Shown here: positions 52,021 to 60,027 of the stretch, piece by piece
Position numbering within the stretch: the stretch's first letter is position 1
How the letters are laid out: each line of letters begins with the position of its first letter
Assembly: GCA_052033935.1 (NCBI GenBank)
Contig: JBPOJE010000006.1
Span: 1 to 64,000 of the forward strand
Length of the DNA stretch: 64,000 nucleotides
Direction of reading: 5' to 3'
DNA from: JAGVUD01 sp052033935
Lineage (GTDB): Bacteria > Armatimonadota > UBA5829 > DSUL01
The notes under the pieces: model-generated
What the model saw: only the letters and a program-made list of their open reading frames with translations
The model's database searches: none
What the model was told of the DNA's origin: nothing
Position numbers and translations under genes: made by a program

Positions 52021-52050
52021 GCGGCCCTGCCTGACGGCGGGGCCGCTTTT
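52021..52050 (+). terminator. Intrinsic terminator after tpx
   Basis: Stem GCGGCCC (52021-52027) with GGGCCGC (52040-52046), inner GCC/GGC pairing, then TTTT. It lies 28 bases after the tpx stop and before the convergent gene that ends at 52072. Confidence 0.75.
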
Positions 52051-52071
52051 CGTTCGCGCCTTTCTGACGGG

Positions 52072-53811
52072 CTAACGGCCGAGCGGGACGATATCGCCGG
52101 AGTCGCGGGGGAGTATCTGCCGCGCCAGCATGCCGGTGCTGGTTGTGAAGCAGGAACTGATGCCCGTCACGGATACGAAATCGCCGGGCACGAGGCCCGC
52201 TGCAGCAGCCACCCGCATGCCGGCATTCGGAGCGCCGTTCGTCTCTGTGCCGTCCAGCAGGAGCGACCCGTCGTCAATGTAGAGGTAGCTGTTTGCAACG
52301 GCTGTGACGCGGCCGTAGGTGCGCACCAGAAGCCCGATGTTGTTGAGGCCGAAGCCACCGCCCACCCCCTGCTGTCCGATTGCCGGAGGGAAGGGGTCGT
52401 AGTTGAAGCCGCCGCCCCCGGCGGCAGCGTTTGTGAGATTCAGCGGAACGGGAGCCTCGCCCGCCTGAAGCACCGTGATCTCCGGCGACAGCAAGCACCG
52501 CTCGCCGTCGCGCGTGCCCGCGCGGCCTTCGACCCGAAGAAGCGAACCGCGCGCGACAGCCGGAAGCGCCTGAGATCCCAGATATATCTGCACCCCCGAC
52601 GAACGGCCGGGTGACTGGACGTAGAGCCTCTCGCTCAGTTCGCCCGATGTCGTGCTTGCGATCACGCCGCTGAAGGATAGCAGGCTGCCGTCGGGCAGAA
52701 GCTTTGCCGACTCCAGGCCCGCCTGCTGCGTGGAGGCGTATTTGACCGCGCTGAACCCTGCGTCCACGTAGGCTATCGCCGGGTTCGCCCCGGCGTCGAA
52801 GGCGAGGCTCGGACGATAGCCCGACATATACGCGCTGTCAACGGTCTCGGAGTACCACGTCCCCGAGAGGCGCCGAGCTATGCTGAGGGTCTGGCTTGCC
52901 GAGTCGAGGTACGCGATGGCGGGCTTCCCGGATCCGTCCACGGCCAGCGAGCAGTACTGCGGGCTGGCAGCGGGAAGCTGCGCCTGCACCACTTCGCGCA
53001 CCCAGGTTGAAGACGGTTTGACGGCATGGTACAGGCTGAGGTAGTCCCCGACCCCAGCATAGTAAGCGACGGATGGCGCTGCGCCCGCGGTGAATGCGAG
53101 CGAAGTGTACCAGCGCGCGGGAGTCGTGGACGTTCCCTCCACGGTCTCAACGTTCCATGAGCCCACGGCGGAGCGCCGCGCGAGCTTGACCACGCCGCCC
53201 GTGACGTCCACGAACGAGACGGCTGGAAGCCCCGAACCGTCAAACGCAAGCGAAGGGCCGTTGACATCGCCGATCGTCGCGACGGTCTCAATGGTCCAGC
53301 CGTCTGCCGCGGAGCGGCGCGCGAGCTTCACAACCGCCGCCGACCCAGCCTCCGCGCTGGTGCTGTACGTGATTGCCGGCATGCCCAGACTGTCGAGCTT
53401 CAATGAAACATAGTCCGGGAGCCAGCCCACGCTGTCCACATGCTCGACGCTCCACACGCCGCCGGACTTCGACGCGCAGCGCAGCACGGGCACGGCAGCG
53501 CTGTCGTCAATGAACGCAATCAGCGGACTCCCCGAAGCCGGGACAGCGACAGAACACCACCCTCCCCCGAATCCTGCAGTCGCGACATACTCTAGCATCC
53601 ATCCGGCGCCGGTATCGGTAGCGAGAAACAGATCACCCGACGCGGTATAGGCGATGTACTTCGCCGAGGGCGTCAGCGCCAGCGACGAGTCGAGCCCAGC
53701 CTGGCCGTACCAGTCCACGTAATCCAGATTCCAGTAGTACCCGAAGCAGGGAGATGAGACACAGAGGATTGCAACAGCAGCAATCAGACCCAGCAGACGT
53801 CGAGATTCCAT
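52072..53811 (-). CDS. Secreted propeller-like repeat protein with C-terminal OB-like module
   Basis: A 579-residue secreted protein. A signal peptide (MESRRLLGLIAAVAILCVSSPCFG) precedes about seven imperfect repeats of 45-55 residues with a SLAFDGSGLPAVSFVD pattern (also SLAVDGSGKPAIAYLD, SLAFDAGANPAIAYVD), each followed by VKLARRS-like strands. These resemble blades of a beta-propeller. From about residue 380 one OB-like module follows (QSPGRSSGVQI, LNNIGLLVRTYG, YIDDGS, VTGISSCF) and ends the protein. I recognise no catalytic motif; binding or surface display is the likely role. The ATG at 53811 follows an AGGAG about 12 bases upstream. It is convergent with tpx and divergent from the S55 gene. 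Confidence 0.75.
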   Translation of the reverse strand: MESRRLLGLIAAVAILCVSSPCFGYYWNLDYVDWYGQAGLDSSLALTPSAKYIAYTASGDLFLATDTGAGWMLEYVATAGFGGGWCSVAVPASGSPLIAFIDDSAAVPVLRCASKSGGVWSVEHVDSVGWLPDYVSLKLDSLGMPAITYSTSAEAGSAAVVKLARRSAADGWTIETVATIGDVNGPSLAFDGSGLPAVSFVDVTGGVVKLARRSAVGSWNVETVEGTSTTPARWYTSLAFTAGAAPSVAYYAGVGDYLSLYHAVKPSSTWVREVVQAQLPAASPQYCSLAVDGSGKPAIAYLDSASQTLSIARRLSGTWYSETVDSAYMSGYRPSLAFDAGANPAIAYVDAGFSAVKYASTQQAGLESAKLLPDGSLLSFSGVIASTTSGELSERLYVQSPGRSSGVQIYLGSQALPAVARGSLLRVEGRAGTRDGERCLLSPEITVLQAGEAPVPLNLTNAAAGGGGFNYDPFPPAIGQQGVGGGFGLNNIGLLVRTYGRVTAVANSYLYIDDGSLLLDGTETNGAPNAGMRVAAAAGLVPGDFVSVTGISSCFTTSTGMLARQILPRDSGDIVPLGR

Positions 53812-53914
53812 TGTGACGAAAACTCCTCTTTCCTCGTTGACCCACTGCGCGAGCCACCGCGGCCCGCGCAAGAACATCAGCGCGGCAAGTACCCGCCCCA
53901 ACTTCACTGTACTA

Positions 53915-53943
53915 CGGATACCACGGCGGCAACCGGGTGTCAA
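53915..53943 (-). promoter_or_regulatory. Promoter of the propeller-like gene
   Basis: Minus strand TTGACA (53943-53938), 17-base spacer, TATCCG (53920-53915). It is about 105 bases upstream of the start codon and divergent from the promoter at 53962-53991. Confidence 0.55.
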
Positions 53944-53961
53944 GGCGCGGCAAAGTGCCGA

Positions 53962-53991
53962 TTGATGCAGGGCGCGCCAAAGCTCTATAAT
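53962..53991 (+). promoter_or_regulatory. Promoter of the S55/propeller gene
   Basis: TTGATG (53962-53967), an 18-base spacer, and a perfect TATAAT (53986-53991), about 155 bases upstream of the start. Confidence 0.6.
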
Positions 53992-54154
53992 GACGACCGT
54001 GCGGGGAAGAGGGCGGACGGCAGTGCTTCCCGGCAGCACCGGATTCGTCTTCGCGGCGCTGAGCGCCCCGGGGACGGCTCCACTGCCACTCCCGCAACAG
54101 GCGCGGCGCCAGCGCGCTGGCGCATGATCTTTTCTGTGATGAAGCGGAGGTAGA

Positions 54155-57100
54155 TTGAACCCAATGCGGCGGCTCACATTGCGTGTATGGCTCCTGGTTC
54201 CGGCGCTGCTGGCGCACTTGTGCTCTGGCACACCCGCGCTTGCGAAGATCGCCCCCGAAGACGAGGCCCGAATCCTCAGGACATCCCAGGTCAGGGCGGG
54301 CATGCAGGGGTATTGCCTGACCGTCCTCAAGGGCGACACCATCGAACGGCTCGACGTGAAGGTGCTCGGCGTGCTGCCAAACCAGAATTCCGGGCGCCCT
54401 CTGATTCTGGTGCGTGTTGGCGGCGGGGAGCTCAACAGGCGCGAGATTAACATCGCTTCGGGGATGAGCGGCAGCCCGATCTACATCGGTGGCAAGCTAA
54501 TCGGCGCGATTGCCTATGCGGGCATGTTTGCGCGGGAGCCGCTCGGGCTGGTAACGCCCATCGAAGACATGCTCGAGGCGTGGGACCCGGCACTGCCGGC
54601 CGATCCGCCCGGCTTCGGTGAGATCAAGCCGCTGCCCGGCCCGGTGACGGTGGGAGGATCAACGCTGAAGAGCATCGGCATCCAGACGCATCCGGGTGAT
54701 TCGGGAGCCGAAGCCGTTCCCGGACACGCCTGGTTCACGCCGCTGGCCACGCCGCTGATCGCGTCCGGATTCTCGCAGAAGTCAGTCTCGAAGCTGGGCG
54801 CGGCGTTTGGCGAGCTTGCGGTGACGCAGGGGCCCGGGCGCATGAACGGCAAGCAGATTGAGCTGCGCGAAGGCTCCGCGGTTGGCTTTTCTCTGGTAAC
54901 GGGCGATGTCGATCTGACGGGCATCGGCACGGTCACCTATCGCAGAGGCGACAGGATTCTTGCGTTCGGGCATCCGATGCTGCAGATGGGCGCAGTGGGC
55001 ATGCCGATGAGCACCTGCTGGGTGCACGATGTATATCCGAGCTACATGGGCTCCTTCAAACTCGCATCGCCCGTGTCGCTGATCGGAGCGTCTACGCAGG
55101 ACCGGCCATTCTCGGTGGCCGGGACCCTGGGCGGCGCCCCCACAATGCTGCCGGTTGAGATCACCGTGCGCGACGACCGGTCGCCGTCGCCTCTGCGGGT
55201 CCGGGCAAACGTTCTGAAGCACCCGATCGTGACTCGCCTGGCAATCCCGCTCGTCGCGTCCGAAGCGATTACGCGCAAGCGCCCCTACCCCGGCGAGGGC
55301 ATGGCTCGCGTAACGACGACGGTATCGGGAAAGGACATTGGCCCGGTCACGCGCACGAACCTGTTCTTCAGCGCCGATGATATCGGGGGCGCGGCAGCGA
55401 CGGACCTCGGCGAGATTCTGGCGCTGTTCCAGAACAACAAGTTCCACCCTGTGACGCCCGAGAAGGTGACACTGGACGTACAACTTATTCAGACCCGGCA
55501 GACGGCGCAGGTCGAGAAGATCATGCTGAACAAGCTGATCTTCGAGCCGGGCGAGACCGTGGACGTCGCTGTGGAGATAAGACCGTTCAAGGCCGGCCCG
55601 GTCATCCGTCACCTGCGGATAAAGGTGCCTGAGAACGCGGTTGACGGGCGGGCTGTCATTGCCGTGCAGGGAGGACGTGAGGCCGCCGGAGCGACGATCG
55701 CCCCAGCGGCAGCGGAGGCTCCGGGCGCGAACAGAACCGCGCAGCCGGAGGAGATGAAGGAAGCGGCAACAATCGAGCAGTTCTTCAGCAGGTATCAAGA
55801 GTTGAACGGCAACGATGAGATTGTGGGCAGACTCCTGATGTCTTCTGCTTCGTTCAGCGTGGAGGGCGAGCGGCTGAGCGGCTTCCCACCGGGCATGGAG
55901 TACGCCATGCAGTCGAAGAAGGCGACCGCCACGCGTCTAGTGCGGGACGAAGCGAAGGTGCGTCAGGGCACGGAATGGTTCGTGAGCGGAACGCAGGTTC
56001 TCGCCATCACCATCCAGAAGAAATCGCGCTCGGAGAAGGCAAAGGCTGCCTCCACCACGGTCACGACGAGCACGGAGCGCACCACGACGACATCCACAGA
56101 CAGCGCCGAAACGATCACTACCGGGAAAGATAAAGACGAGAGCAGTACTGGGACCCTGTTGAACGCGGACGTCACCATGCTGAGCGTGTCCGCGGGTGGT
56201 GCGGACGCGGAAAGCGGGACCGGGACGAAGTCCGGGGAAACGTCCGAATCCGCCGGTGACGCAGGCGGCGAGAACGGCTCGGAGAGCGGTTCCGGGAGCG
56301 CTGATGAAGAGAAGTCCGGAAACGAGGCCAAGGCTGTCGGGCGGGCGGTCAAGACCTGGCGGCAGGCAACGGCGGCGGACTTCCTGAAGGGCGAGATGGC
56401 AGGCGTAGCAGTTGGCTCGGCAGTGGCCGGTTCCAGCGCTATGCAGTCGGATGGCTATCTGCAGCCGGGCCTCGACATCCGGAGCCTGGCGCCGCTGGAG
56501 GACTCGTATATATGGTCGGTGTGCCCGGGGCCAGGCAACTCGGCCGTGGCCGGGACGGGAAGCCACGGAAATGTTTACCGGATCCCCCCCGAAGGCGCGC
56601 CGAAGAAACTCTTCAGCGTAAGCGGATCGCAGGCACTGGCCGTTACCCGCGACCGCCGGGGACGCATCTGGGCGGGGAGTTCTCCGGACGGCGGCATCTG
56701 GATGTACGAGGGGGGCAAGGCCGTGGAAGTGGCCCGCGCACCCTCGAAGCACGTGGCGGCGCTCGCGGCTGGGCCGGACGAATCGGTGCTGGCCGGCGCG
56801 GGGGACAGCGGCAAGATCTGGCGGGTGACTCCGGACGGCAAGCTGTCGCTCTTCGCCGACACAAACCAGCTTCATGTTCAGTGTCTCTGGACATCCGCCG
56901 ACGGCTCGGTGCTGGCGGGGACGGCACGAACGGCAGCTGTGTGGCGCATCAGCGAGGGGTGCGCGGAGGCAATCCTGCATGCGTCCGAGGAGTTCGTGGG
57001 CTCGGTGGTGGCCAACGCCCGAGGCGCGGTGTACGCAACGACCGGCCCGAAGGGCAAGCTGTATCTCATCGAGAAGGACAGGGCGCCTGTCGTGCTCATT

Positions 57101-58498
57101 GACAAGCTCGCGGGCAACACCGCGCCGCTGGCGCTCGACGCGGACGGGTCGGTCGTTCTGGCGGACGCCTCGCGCATCTACAGGTATCCCGAGAGCGGCG
57201 GTCAGGTTGTGCAGCAGATCAAGGGACAGTGGGAGTTCCAGGCTCTGACAGCGCTGGACGCGGGCGGTCTGGCGGCGGGCCTGACGAACGGCGGCGGAGT
57301 CTGGAAGCTGTCGCCGGCAAAGGAGGGGTGGTTCGAATCCACGGTTCGCGACGCCGGGCGCCCCGCGGACTGGGGCAAACTGCGCGCGAACGCATCAGGC
57401 AGCGCCGGCGGGATACGCTTGAAGACACGCTTCGGCGACGTCGCGGAACCCGACGGGACGTGGTCGGCATGGACAGAAACGAAGCCCGGCGAGAGCCTGG
57501 GCCTGAAAGGGCCGCGCTATGTGCAGTATCGGCTTGAGTTCGGCAGTCCGGGCGGCCCGCAGCCGAAGGTATCCGGCCTGAGCTTCAGCTACCTGCCCGC
57601 GAATCGCCCGCCTTCGGTGAAGTTCGAGAAGCCCGCTGCGGGCGCGGGCCTCAGCAGCACTCAGGAGGTGACATGGTCCGGCAGCGATCCGGACTCGGAC
57701 AAGCTCACATACGAACTCTCGTACTCGGCGGACGGCGGCAACACATGGAGACCGATCAGCAAGGTCAGCGCGAAGCCCTCCGCCTGGAAGCAGCCAGCCG
57801 GTGGTTCGAAAGCGAATGAAGGCGCGAAAGAGGGCGAATCCGCAGCCACAGCCGGGGCTGAAGCGGCAGCGGACGCTCACGCCGAAGTGCTTCTGACTCA
57901 AACGAAGAAGGCGCTGGACGCACGCCCGGACATCCCGGCCGTTGTGCGGGAGCGAATTCTGGACTCGGCGAAGACGGCGATTGAGCAAAGGAAGGCCGCC
58001 ACGGAGGAGACAGCAGAGCCGGAGGGCAACGGCAAAACCAACAGAACCAGCTACAAGTGGGACACGACAAAGGTGGCGGACGGGCAGTATCTGCTGCGGG
58101 TGACGGCAAGCGACGTGATGGCCAACTCGTCCGGCGCTCTGAAGGCGCAGGCGTTTCTGGGGCCACTGCTTGTGACAAACACGAAGCCTTCGGTGACTCT
58201 GGGACGCGCGGCAGTGACAGTTGACGGCAACAAAGAAGCGCGGGTGAAGGGGCTCGCGCGCTCGAAGGCGGCGGACATCGCGGCGGTTCAGTTCCGGCTG
58301 GGCAACAGCGGCAACTGGTACACAGCGGAGGCCGACGACGGCCTGTTCGACAGCCGCGACGAGCCTTTCACCTGCGTGCTGCGCGATGTGAAGGCGGGCA
58401 AGTACAAGCTGGAGGTTCAGGCGAAGGATTCGGCGGGCAATACCGCCAAAGTGGAGCGTGAGTTGGAGGTGAATCCAGCCGCACCAGGAGGCGCGTAA
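54155..58498 (+). CDS. Secreted SpoIVB S55-like peptidase-domain protein with propeller and C-terminal beta domains
   Basis: A 1447-residue secreted protein. A signal peptide (to about residue 30, PALA) precedes an S55/SpoIVB-like domain with EINIASGMSGSPIYIGGK (Ser105) and ILAFGHPMLQMG (His273). Ser105 comes before His273, the reverse of the order known in SpoIVB, so catalysis is uncertain. Next is a low-complexity Ser/Thr/Glu/Gly-rich stretch (about 630-730). A propeller-like repeat region (about 770-1060, with GNVYRI, GGIWMY and GKIWRV blades) and Ig/FnIII-like domains follow, with an alanine/glutamate-rich insert near 1210-1280. The TTG at 54155 has GGAGG 4 bases upstream; an ATG nine bases later is the alternative. 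It may process or present surface proteins. Confidence 0.78.
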   Translation: MNPMRRLTLRVWLLVPALLAHLCSGTPALAKIAPEDEARILRTSQVRAGMQGYCLTVLKGDTIERLDVKVLGVLPNQNSGRPLILVRVGGGELNRREINIASGMSGSPIYIGGKLIGAIAYAGMFAREPLGLVTPIEDMLEAWDPALPADPPGFGEIKPLPGPVTVGGSTLKSIGIQTHPGDSGAEAVPGHAWFTPLATPLIASGFSQKSVSKLGAAFGELAVTQGPGRMNGKQIELREGSAVGFSLVTGDVDLTGIGTVTYRRGDRILAFGHPMLQMGAVGMPMSTCWVHDVYPSYMGSFKLASPVSLIGASTQDRPFSVAGTLGGAPTMLPVEITVRDDRSPSPLRVRANVLKHPIVTRLAIPLVASEAITRKRPYPGEGMARVTTTVSGKDIGPVTRTNLFFSADDIGGAAATDLGEILALFQNNKFHPVTPEKVTLDVQLIQTRQTAQVEKIMLNKLIFEPGETVDVAVEIRPFKAGPVIRHLRIKVPENAVDGRAVIAVQGGREAAGATIAPAAAEAPGANRTAQPEEMKEAATIEQFFSRYQELNGNDEIVGRLLMSSASFSVEGERLSGFPPGMEYAMQSKKATATRLVRDEAKVRQGTEWFVSGTQVLAITIQKKSRSEKAKAASTTVTTSTERTTTTSTDSAETITTGKDKDESSTGTLLNADVTMLSVSAGGADAESGTGTKSGETSESAGDAGGENGSESGSGSADEEKSGNEAKAVGRAVKTWRQATAADFLKGEMAGVAVGSAVAGSSAMQSDGYLQPGLDIRSLAPLEDSYIWSVCPGPGNSAVAGTGSHGNVYRIPPEGAPKKLFSVSGSQALAVTRDRRGRIWAGSSPDGGIWMYEGGKAVEVARAPSKHVAALAAGPDESVLAGAGDSGKIWRVTPDGKLSLFADTNQLHVQCLWTSADGSVLAGTARTAAVWRISEGCAEAILHASEEFVGSVVANARGAVYATTGPKGKLYLIEKDRAPVVLIDKLAGNTAPLALDADGSVVLADASRIYRYPESGGQVVQQIKGQWEFQALTALDAGGLAAGLTNGGGVWKLSPAKEGWFESTVRDAGRPADWGKLRANASGSAGGIRLKTRFGDVAEPDGTWSAWTETKPGESLGLKGPRYVQYRLEFGSPGGPQPKVSGLSFSYLPANRPPSVKFEKPAAGAGLSSTQEVTWSGSDPDSDKLTYELSYSADGGNTWRPISKVSAKPSAWKQPAGGSKANEGAKEGESAATAGAEAAADAHAEVLLTQTKKALDARPDIPAVVRERILDSAKTAIEQRKAATEETAEPEGNGKTNRTSYKWDTTKVADGQYLLRVTASDVMANSSGALKAQAFLGPLLVTNTKPSVTLGRAAVTVDGNKEARVKGLARSKAADIAAVQFRLGNSGNWYTAEADDGLFDSRDEPFTCVLRDVKAGKYKLEVQAKDSAGNTAKVERELEVNPAAPGGA
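56030..56330 (+). repeat. Low-complexity linker coding region of the S55 gene
   Basis: Codes for runs of Thr/Ser (TTVTTSTERTTTT) followed by Gly/Ser/Glu-rich sequence (GTKSGETSESAGDAGGENG). This is likely a flexible, possibly O-glycosylated spacer between the S55-like part and the propeller. It has no matching DNA repeat elsewhere in the window. Confidence 0.55.
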
Positions 58499-58642
58499 GG
58501 TGCAGAACCGGCGTCTTCTTCAGGAGCGGAATACGAACGGCAGCTTGCCGTCAAAGAGGCGGCTTAGGGTGTCCATGAAAACGGAGGAGGTCCAAATCAA
58601 ATTTCCCACTTCAGAAGAAAGTAACTTGTTCATCAAAAGCCC

Positions 58643-58671
58643 TTGACACTGGGATAGCGCTTGTGTAGCCT
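58643..58671 (+). promoter_or_regulatory. Promoter of the TPR-Rhs operon
   Basis: TTGACA (58643-58648), a 17-base spacer and TAGCCT (58666-58671). The -35 is perfect and the -10 weak. The start codon is about 290 bases away, with a hairpin between. Confidence 0.55.
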
Positions 58672-58688
58672 ACACTCAGCCGTTGTTC

Positions 58689-58712
58689 TGAAGCCCCTCA
58701 GGAGGGGCTTCA
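58689..58712 (+). promoter_or_regulatory. Perfect 10-bp leader hairpin of the TPR-Rhs operon
   Basis: TGAAGCCCCT (58689-58698) pairs with AGGGGCTTCA (58703-58712), loop CAGG. No T tract follows, so it is not a standard terminator. The loop and stem contain AGGAGG, which could act as a hidden ribosome site. It lies just after the transcription start predicted from the promoter at 58643. Confidence 0.5.
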
Positions 58713-58968
58713 AGCGGTGACATCGGCGAGAGGACGCACACGTATGAATACTGACGATTGTGCTTATCTCGACGCGGGCCAGATGCCTCCCCTGCCCCTC
58801 GCCGCCTTCTTGCCTTCTGGCGTCTGTAGTCGCTCGTTCAACGCCAGCGCGAGTCGTCGGCAACGGGGCGCTCTTCAACTCACGCACATCCAGCGAGCGT
58901 TGGCGCAGAGCGACGCTGGCGGCAAGGCTCTACTGCCGACTGTTTCTCGATGGTTAGGAGGGTTGACG

Positions 58969-60027
58969 ATGAGAGTACTCTGCTGGTTTTCGCTTTTTCT
59001 CGTTGCGGCGTTACCCATTAGTGCGGCTAGCGGCCACGGCGGTGGACAGGATGTCGCGACCAGTCTGCAGGCCGGGCTGAAAGCGCTCAAGGCTAACGAT
59101 ATCATCGCCGCCAAGGCCAGCTTCGCGGACGTTCTGGAGCGGGCGCCGCAATCACAAGAAGCTGCCACGGCTGGCCTCAGGCTGGCCTATCTTGGGCTAC
59201 GGGAAAAGGACCGGCAAACCGCGGAGGCATTCTTCCTCAGGGTCACGAAGCAGACGCCGACCTCACCCGAGGCAGCGGAAGCACTGCAGCGGTTGGGTTA
59301 TCTGGCCTTCCGCGACCGAAACCCCGCCCTCGCCCTGGAGCGATTCGACGCAAGCGCCGCTCATGCCGCCGCTACCCCGCGTCTTGCGGAGGCTAGCCGG
59401 ACTCTCGCTGGTTTCTCCCTTGTCAGTTCGTACTGGCGCTCGCGAGACACTACCTTTCTTGCGAAGGCAGAGCAGCGTTTCGCGGCGGTGCGGACGGCTG
59501 CGCTGGATACAGGCGCAGGGGCACGGGCGAAGATAGGGTTAGGTGAGACTTTCCTTCTTCGCGGTCGTGGCGCTGAGGCACAGCGGGCTTACGAAGAGGC
59601 CCTCAGCAGCGAAACGGGAAGCCCGTATCTGACGGGTGTGGCCCGCTTCGGCGTGGGCTGCAGCCTTTACCAGCAGGGGCTTTGGCCGGCGGCGGCGGCG
59701 GCGCTGGCAGCGTTCGTCGAGTCAGTACCCGGCACCACACTCACGAACAAAGACCGGCAATGGAAACTGTACCGACCCGGATATGCGGAGATGTCCGTGA
59801 CTGAGCCGGACAAAGCGGAAGGCTACAGCGGGCTGGATGTTGTACCCCGTGCCGTGTATTGGCAGGCGATGGCACAGCGCAAGGCCGGCCGGCCGTCGGA
59901 GGCCAAAGCTCAGGCGGAGGCGCTCCTAAACGCGTTTCCCACACTGAAGACAGCCAAGAGGGTCAGAGAACTGGTCGTACTCTGCCAGAAGGACCTGGAG
60001 AGGGACTTGAAGGAGGTAGTGAAGTGA
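58969..60027 (+). CDS. Secreted TPR-repeat protein, partner of the downstream Rhs protein
   Basis: A 352-residue protein with a signal peptide (MRVLCWFSLFLVAALPISAA) and helical TPR-like repeats over most of its length: ALKANDIIAAKASFADVLER, LGLREKDRQTAEAFFLRV, LGYLAFRDRNPALALERFDA. It probably acts as an extracytoplasmic scaffold or binding protein. The start at 58969 has AGGAGG 7 bases upstream. Its stop overlaps the GTG start of the Rhs gene by 4 bases, so the two are translationally coupled and likely work together, perhaps in Rhs assembly or secretion. I do not recognise a named family. Confidence 0.8.
   Translation: MRVLCWFSLFLVAALPISAASGHGGGQDVATSLQAGLKALKANDIIAAKASFADVLERAPQSQEAATAGLRLAYLGLREKDRQTAEAFFLRVTKQTPTSPEAAEALQRLGYLAFRDRNPALALERFDASAAHAAATPRLAEASRTLAGFSLVSSYWRSRDTTFLAKAEQRFAAVRTAALDTGAGARAKIGLGETFLLRGRGAEAQRAYEEALSSETGSPYLTGVARFGVGCSLYQQGLWPAAAAALAAFVESVPGTTLTNKDRQWKLYRPGYAEMSVTEPDKAEGYSGLDVVPRAVYWQAMAQRKAGRPSEAKAQAEALLNAFPTLKTAKRVRELVVLCQKDLERDLKEVVK

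Larger units (their letters stand above)
53812..54154. other. 343-base divergent intergenic region
   Basis: It contains two back-to-back promoters (53915-53943 minus, 53962-53991 plus) separated by 18 bases. Leaders of about 105 and 155 bases lead to the two start codons. I see no gene, repeat or RNA motif in it. Confidence 0.5.
58499..58968 (+). other. 470-base gap holding the promoter and leader hairpin of the TPR-Rhs operon
   Basis: No gene is convincing here. It contains the promoter at 58643-58671, the hairpin at 58689-58712 and a long leader. A short minus-strand reading frame of 18 codons near 58510-58570 is too small to call. A longer in-frame GTG extension of the TPR gene is rejected because it would bury the signal peptide. 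Confidence 0.5.

Noticed and set aside
58510..58570. An 18-codon minus-strand frame after the S55 gene
   Set aside because: It is too short, with no recognised product or context.
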